Part shown: positions 57,409-64,000 of the stretch, piece by piece
Numbering within the stretch: the stretch's first letter is position 1
Layout of the letters: every line of letters starts with the position of its first letter
Origin: Hofstenia miamia
Taxonomy: Eukaryota; Xenacoelomorpha; Acoela; Hofsteniidae
Assembly: GCA_900660155.1 (NCBI GenBank)
Contig: CABFPE010000163.1
Location: 191,648-255,647 of the forward strand
Length of the DNA stretch: 64,000 nt
Reading direction: 5' to 3'
Translations under genes and position numbers: made by a program
The notes under the pieces: generated by a model
Databases searched by the model: none
Seen by the model: only the letters and a program-made list of their open reading frames with translations
Told to the model about the DNA's origin: nothing

Positions 57409-57911
57409 TTAGCTCGTTATACAGCACATATACAAAAGATGATCCAACAAAAACATCAATCCAGTCTTGAAATCCACAGTGCGATGCCAATAATTTCACA
57501 GGCCATTTGTAATTAATAAAAATTAGAAATTTCCTTTTTCTATCACGGCTAAATACGTTAAAAATTTCTTCACTTTAAAACAGCAATGATTTAGGCCTGC
57601 AATTTAGACCTGACCTGTTAAATATCAAACCTTACTTGATCTAAACCTGTTTAATCCTGATGTCCATAGACGGAAGGATTTCAAAACAGCAATATCCTCC
57701 TTTTCTTGAATTAAAATTCACCTTTTTGTATTTCAATGCAAAATCAGTTTTAGGTATTAAAATATTCTTAAGTAAGAAAAAATTATTCTAGTTAAATATG
57801 ATTTTAAATTAATCCTTGTATTGAAATCACAGTAACATCTGAACAGTATTTAGGATGTCCTTGATATAAATATCAACCGCTATAATACTTCAAATAGCCC
57901 AAGACTGCCCG

Positions 57912-57945
57912 TCAGGGGCGTACATATATAATAATATTGCAGGCA
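57912..57945 (+). repeat. hAT-like terminus
   Basis: CAGGGGCGTACATATATAAT: a CAGGGGCG start like the element 143 bp further on. No opposite end identified. Confidence 0.45.
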
Positions 57946-58054
57946 CTTCTAAAATAAATTTAATGTTAACCTGCTTTGTTGTATATTTAATAGTTGATCT
58001 TTCTTAGTTTCCTTATTGAAAATTTCATCACCGATTTTCGGATAATTTGATTCA

Positions 58055-58282
58055 GGGGCGCATGTAGTTGTGCCTTGCGCCTGCCCCCCCCCTTTGTGGC
58101 AGGCCAATTTCAACTTATTCCCATAAAATCTGATCGATATATTGATGAACAGTCTTTTTGTTTGGCATAAAATGCAAAAAAGGCATTATGCTAAAGGGTG
58201 AAAAATCTAAAAACTACCTAGGCCTATATGTCTCAGATAAGAATTGGGCCCCCCCTTTTTAGAAATTCTCGATACGCGCCTG
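58055..58282. mobile_element. Small hAT-like MITE
   Basis: The left end reads CAGGGGCGCATGTAG with a following CCCCCCCCC run. The right end in reverse reads CAGGCGCGTATCGAG followed by AATTTCTAAAAAGGGGGGG, the typical hAT pattern of a CAGGGGCG start and a nearby poly-G run. Size is about 228 bp. No 8-bp flanking duplication is recognisable. Confidence 0.55.
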
Positions 58283-58439
58283 CTGCCTATATGTACATTA
58301 AATACACAAACTAATTTGTCCATATCTATTTGCAAGAGTACTTCAGTGTTAAAGTGAAAATTTCTGATAAAATGATTTTTCTGTTTGAAGTACGTGAATG
58401 AAAATCCGATCTCTGCAAAAACCTTCAAATTCGTTCCGT

Positions 58440-58670
58440 ATCTAATGTTCAGGTAATAAACTACCCAAGTCCCGTCCAGGCGCGTTGTGTGCAAAGTCAG
58501 AAGTCGTCGTGACAGATTGTGAATTATGGATGAATATGAAAGAGTTAAACAATTCTATATCGAGTGGTGTTTTCATATTTTAGATATTTTTATTATATGC
58601 GGGCCTAAAAATTATCATAGCAAACATCACAAATTGTAAAAAATGTCTGGGCAGTTTAAGATTAAGAGCT
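58440..58670 (+). repeat. Unnamed interspersed repeat, copy D (3' part)
   Basis: GCGTTGTGTGCAAAGTCAGAAG matches TGCCATGTGCAAAGTCATAG of copy C, and the tail AAATTGTAAAAAATGTCTGGGCAGTTTAAG matches the tails of copies A-C. The front half is missing. Confidence 0.5.
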
Positions 58671-60630
58671 AAGTGGACATAAACGTTTCATTTAGTCAAC
58701 AGTTTGACTCTATCATTAGCTCAAAGCAAATCATAAATCAAGAAAACATTTGATACTAGTTTTGCATGGGTAGGATACCGTAATTATATACATGTTATCA
58801 GGCAATAATCTTTGTTGTTTCAATTTAGCCTATACCACAAATAACATATGTAATGAAGTGAGCCAGTAAAGCAAAGTACTGATACCAAACCATACTGAGA
58901 TCAATAGATGTTTTATATCAAATATAACTAAGATGATACCAAACTAATCAACAAAATGAATAATGTCAAACCTGATTCTGATCCTGTATTGTCCTGTGCT
59001 TGATTTGTGACTCGTCAAACTTGACCTGATATATCCTGATAGACTTGATCTAATAAACCTCACCTGACTCAACACTACTTCCACACTTCTTTTTGAAATA
59101 GTTCCTGACATTATAAATACATCACAGTTATGTTCAAGGCTGCACAACTTAGGTACACATGTCTTCCAATTCTGAATACCGATTGATCTTAGTCCCAGTA
59201 ATAATTTGCTTTGATACTTTTTTAGAACGCATTTCTCTATATCATATTAGCACGTTTGTAAACAATGAAGACTAAATATATGCTTTATGACTGCACATTG
59301 TTTTACATCAAAACGAGAACAGGAATTAGTCTAATGTATGTTCTTTAAACACGAACAACATGCCAATAAAACTTTTCCTGTCCAATGATTCATTGCACTT
59401 CAGGGATTAATCATTCCACATAGGCAAAGTGGATTATGCCTCTTATCGACATTATGACTGATATTAATCCCATTTCGCATTATGAATCCAGATGAACTCG
59501 ACAAATGTTATATATTCTGCTTTAAGGGTATTCTTGATAACACCGTTTAAAATAGTCTCAACTATGTGTGAAATATCATGTCTTCACAAAAAATCCCTAG
59601 TAAATTCAGATAATTAAATGACATTCATTTACCTATGCAAAGCTTAAGAAAGTAAAAGTTTAATCAAAGTTAGTGAACAACACTTATTAAACAAATATTT
59701 ACAAATTTGTTTCCAAATATTATTGACAACACAAGCATCAATTTCGATGGAATTCATTAATATAATAAATCGAGAAGATCACTCAGATTTCGATCGTACC
59801 AAAATCCGATTGAGAACATCCTCCTAATACTTAAGCATTCAAAGAGTTTAGGCAAGTTTTGCAATATCATGTATTTAGAAAACAGATTAATCCCACAAAA
59901 TGTAAATATAAATAAAAGATTTATTCATATAGTTTAGACTCGAATGATTATTTTAAATGCTAATAAAAGGTTGTTGATTAAAACGTACCATACAAATATT
60001 AATAGAACTTGTTTGTAATTATTGACAATTCCACTTGTTACGAACATGTTGTGCACTCCTAGAGGTCTAACAATAATAATAATTTTATTCAAATTCACTT
60101 CAATAAAGGCCATGCACAAGTCGCCGAGCATTGGAGCGAACTAAAGGATAAAATTGAATTAGGGTACGATTTTCAATCCAGTGATGTTTTCAGATCTTTA
60201 CTATTTTGTGAGTTATGGGCTCACAAGTATATTTTTATATCAAAAAATGCGAATGCTATTTAGTTTCAATGGGGAAGCTGATAGAAATTTTTCAAAAAAT
60301 CAAGATTGCCAGCTCAGAAAAAAGTTTTCCAACTAGCATCTGCTTCAAACTTTTTTGCGGAATTGGTTTAGTTACTGGTTTCCTACATCTGTGCAAAATT
60401 AAGAGCGATTCTACATTTTAAATGAAAGTTGTATTAAATTTTAAACAAATTAAGATAAAAAATAACGGAGGTAAAACGAGATCCTTTTGTGAAAACACAA
60501 GGAACTCTTGAAGAAAGTTCCATTTTAGACATTTGCTAAGTGCTCGTAATATGCAAATTACTTCAATTTAAAGGATAAGAAAAATGAGTCAAAAACATCT
60601 TACTCGTAAGATTTCCCTAAATGATTATAA
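58671..60630. other. Gene-free stretch
   Basis: A CCTGA/CTTGA-rich patch lies at 58968-59070, similar in texture to 57600-57662. The frames at 59934-60131 and 60215-60421 are unrecognised. Confidence 0.45.
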
Positions 60631-60639
60631 GCAAACTAA

Positions 60640-61057
60640 AGCATATTCATACTGCCGTAATCCAGATTATCCCTTGAATCAAACAAAAGGAATGCGTTAG
60701 AATGGTAAAGCCTTGGTAGAAACGGATCAAACTTTTTGGACTCTACCCAAATGATACGTAGGCCAACCCTAAACAACCTAACCCTACTTGTTTAATTGGG
60801 AGAAGAGAAGGAATGGCATGTTTGAAAATCATTTGACATTCCAAGACCAATTCAAAAACTAAATCCAACAAAATTTACTTATAATAAAATATAGCATTAA
60901 GATAATGAATAGCTTCACAGTCGCCCATTTTATACAAGAATATGGTGAACTTGCGACATGACCCAATTTAAAGAGAAAACCCTTTAATCGATTCGGACCC
61001 GAAATCAAGTTTACCCAACCCAACCTGTTGTTCGTGTTGACCTGTTTTCACCACTGG
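60640..61057 (-). mobile_element. hAT-like element end with CCCAACC motifs
   Basis: The right edge in reverse begins CAGTGGTGAAAACAGGTCAA, followed by GGTTGGGTTGGGT and TTTCGGGTCCGAAT, a standard hAT start with GGTTGGG subterminal repeats. A second motif cluster (CTACCCAAATG, CCAACCCTAAACAACC) lies at 60740-60790 and is shared with 4868-4935. The left end is not identified. Confidence 0.5.
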
Positions 61058-61180
61058 TCAACATCACAAAATCATGTGTAATTATGATATTTATTTATTT
61101 TTACGTAGGCAGAAATGTACACAGAATAGGTCTGGAAAAGCATTGTGAAAATTTAAACGCTCCAATAAATGCAACCATAA

Positions 61181-64000
61181 CATAACATAGATTATTAAGG
61201 GCATGCACAATCTCAAATCTCCAACCGCAAATTAATTAGTTCTAAATACTTTTCTAGTAACATAACATAGATTATTAAGGGCATGCACAATCTCAAATCT
61301 CCAACCGCAAATTAATTAGTTCTAAATACTTTTCTAGTAACATAACATAGATTATTAAGGGCATGCACAATCTCAAATCTCCAACCGCAAATTAATTAGT
61401 TCTAAATACTTTTCTAGTAACATAACATAGATTATTAAGGGCATGCACAATCTCAAATCTCCAACCGCAAATTAATTAGTTCTAAATACTTTTCTAGTAA
61501 CATAACATAGATTATTAAGGGCATGCACAATCTCAAATCTCCAACCGCAAATTAATTAGTTCTAAATACTTTTCTAGTAACATAACATAGATTATTAAGG
61601 GCATGCACAATCTCAAATCTCCAACCGCAAATTAATTAGTTCTAAATACTTTTCTAGTAACATAACATAGATTATTAAGGGCATGCACAATCTCAAATCT
61701 CCAACCGCAAATTAATTAGTTCTAAATACTTTTCTAGTAACATAACATAGATTATTAAGGGCATGCACAATCTCAAATCTCCAACCGCAAATTAATTAGT
61801 TCTAAATACTTTTCTAGTAACATAACATAGATTATTAAGGGCATGCACAATCTCAAATCTCCAACCGCAAATTAATTAGTTCTAAATACTTTTCTAGTAA
61901 CATAACATAGATTATTAAGGGCATGCACAATCTCAAATCTCCAACCGCAAATTAATTAGTTCTAAATACTTTTCTAGTAACATAACATAGATTATTAAGG
62001 GCATGCACAATCTCAAATCTCCAACCGCAAATTAATTAGTTCTAAATACTTTTCTAGTAACATAACATAGATTATTAAGGGCATGCACAATCTCAAATCT
62101 CCAACCGCAAATTAATTAGTTCTAAATACTTTTCTAGTAACATAACATAGATTATTAAGGGCATGCACAATCTCAAATCTCCAACCGCAAATTAATTAGT
62201 TCTAAATACTTTTCTAGTAACATAACATAGATTATTAAGGGCATGCACAATCTCAAATCTCCAACCGCAAATTAATTAGTTCTAAATACTTTTCTAGTAA
62301 CATAACATAGATTATTAAGGGCATGCACAATCTCAAATCTCCAACCGCAAATTAATTAGTTCTAAATACTTTTCTAGTAACATAACATAGATTATTAAGG
62401 GCATGCACAATCTCAAATCTCCAACCGCAAATTAATTAGTTCTAAATACTTTTCTAGTAACATAACATAGATTATTAAGGGCATGCACAATCTCAAATCT
62501 CCAACCGCAAATTAATTAGTTCTAAATACTTTTCTAGTAACATAACATAGATTATTAAGGGCATGCACAATCTCAAATCTCCAACCGCAAATTAATTAGT
62601 TCTAAATACTTTTCTAGTAACATAACATAGATTATTAAGGGCATGCACAATCTCAAATCTCCAACCGCAAATTAATTAGTTCTAAATACTTTTCTAGTAA
62701 CATAACATAGATTATTAAGGGCATGCACAATCTCAAATCTCCAACCGCAAATTAATTAGTTCTAAATACTTTTCTAGTAACATAACATAGATTATTAAGG
62801 GCATGCACAATCTCAAATCTCCAACCGCAAATTAATTAGTTCTAAATACTTTTCTAGTAACATAACATAGATTATTAAGGGCATGCACAATCTCAAATCT
62901 CCAACCGCAAATTAATTAGTTCTAAATACTTTTCTAGTAACATAACATAGATTATTAAGGGCATGCACAATCTCAAATCTCCAACCGCAAATTAATTAGT
63001 TCTAAATACTTTTCTAGTAACATAACATAGATTATTAAGGGCATGCACAATCTCAAATCTCCAACCGCAAATTAATTAGTTCTAAATACTTTTCTAGTAA
63101 CATAACATAGATTATTAAGGGCATGCACAATCTCAAATCTCCAACCGCAAATTAATTAGTTCTAAATACTTTTCTAGTAACATAACATAGATTATTAAGG
63201 GCATGCACAATCTCAAATCTCCAACCGCAAATTAATTAGTTCTAAATACTTTTCTAGTAACATAACATAGATTATTAAGGGCATGCACAATCTCAAATCT
63301 CCAACCGCAAATTAATTAGTTCTAAATACTTTTCTAGTAACATAACATAGATTATTAAGGGCATGCACAATCTCAAATCTCCAACCGCAAATTAATTAGT
63401 TCTAAATACTTTTCTAGTAACATAACATAGATTATTAAGGGCATGCACAATCTCAAATCTCCAACCGCAAATTAATTAGTTCTAAATACTTTTCTAGTAA
63501 CATAACATAGATTATTAAGGGCATGCACAATCTCAAATCTCCAACCGCAAATTAATTAGTTCTAAATACTTTTCTAGTAACATAACATAGATTATTAAGG
63601 GCATGCACAATCTCAAATCTCCAACCGCAAATTAATTAGTTCTAAATACTTTTCTAGTAACATAACATAGATTATTAAGGGCATGCACAATCTCAAATCT
63701 CCAACCGCAAATTAATTAGTTCTAAATACTTTTCTAGTAACATAACATAGATTATTAAGGGCATGCACAATCTCAAATCTCCAACCGCAAATTAATTAGT
63801 TCTAAATACTTTTCTAGTAACATAACATAGATTATTAAGGGCATGCACAATCTCAAATCTCCAACCGCAAATTAATTAGTTCTAAATACTTTTCTAGTAA
63901 CATAACATAGATTATTAAGGGCATGCACAATCTCAAATCTCCAACCGCAAATTAATTAGTTCTAAATACTTTTCTAGTAACATAACATAGATTATTAAGG
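61181..64000. repeat. 80-bp satellite array, 35.25 copies, continuing beyond the window
   Basis: The unit starts CATAACATAGATTATTAAGG at 61181 and recurs exactly every 80 bases (61261, 61341 and so on) to the last base. By eye every unit is identical. GC content is 30%. No open frame crosses the unit. The left edge is abrupt, without the degenerate units that usually border old arrays. The array is either very recently amplified or homogenised. Confidence 0.98.

Noticed and set aside
61181-64000. CRISPR-like array
   Set aside because: There are no variable spacers; the full 80-bp unit repeats without change, which is satellite structure.

Overview
The window is nuclear DNA from an animal. 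It is strongly AT-rich (about 30% GC by eye), has spliceosomal GT-AG introns, many (TA)n, (TAA)n and (CAT)n microsatellites, and a heavy load of old transposon copies. The lineage cannot be fixed from sequence alone; an invertebrate metazoan with a repeat-rich genome is my best reading. There are two well-supported protein-coding genes and no rRNA, ordinary tRNA gene or CRISPR.

The main gene is a complete kinesin-3 motor of the KIF1/UNC-104 type on the minus strand. Its coding part runs from 39825 down to 16574. I could place eight coding exons whose reading phases match at every junction (phases 1,1,0,0,0,1,0) and whose ends are all GT-AG. The model encodes 1595 residues in the family order: motor with P-loop, switches and K-loop; neck and CC1 coils; FHA; coiled coil; KIF1B-type region; DUF3694-like region; C-terminal PH domain. 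The exon count is low for this family and one exon is 2.4 kb. Introns 1, 3 and 5 hold LINE, mariner-like and unnamed repeat copies; intron 7 holds a 232-base assembly gap.

The second gene is an intronless UDP-glycosyltransferase (GT1 family) on the plus strand at 49243-50721, with signal peptide, sugar-donor signature and C-terminal membrane anchor.

Layout: 1-15 kb is gene-free and holds a fragment of an R4/Dong-like LINE, a widely spaced inverted repeat, a decayed transposon ORF of unnamed family, LINE remnants, and a pogo/Tigger-like element (13508-14787) that keeps a zinc-finger tail. 15.0-16.5 kb is a decayed ZBED-like hAT transposon directly behind the kinesin gene. 16.5-39.9 kb is the kinesin locus. 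40-49 kb is intergenic, with a 960-bp TA-flanked element (41926-42885), a 672-bp near-perfect direct duplication next to a single N (43525-45264), a small MITE, and a fragment of an uncharacterised animal protein family just upstream of the glycosyltransferase. 50.7-61.1 kb is gene-poor, with several hAT-like ends, an inverted-repeat pair and one possible orphan exon. From 61181 to the end of the window lies an array of 80-bp units, 35.25 copies, all identical as far as I can see.

The two genes do not look functionally linked. I found no new defence or operon-like system. The most unusual items are the perfectly homogeneous 80-bp satellite, the composite LINE with a tRNA-like head, the FHA changes in the kinesin, and several unnamed repeat families.
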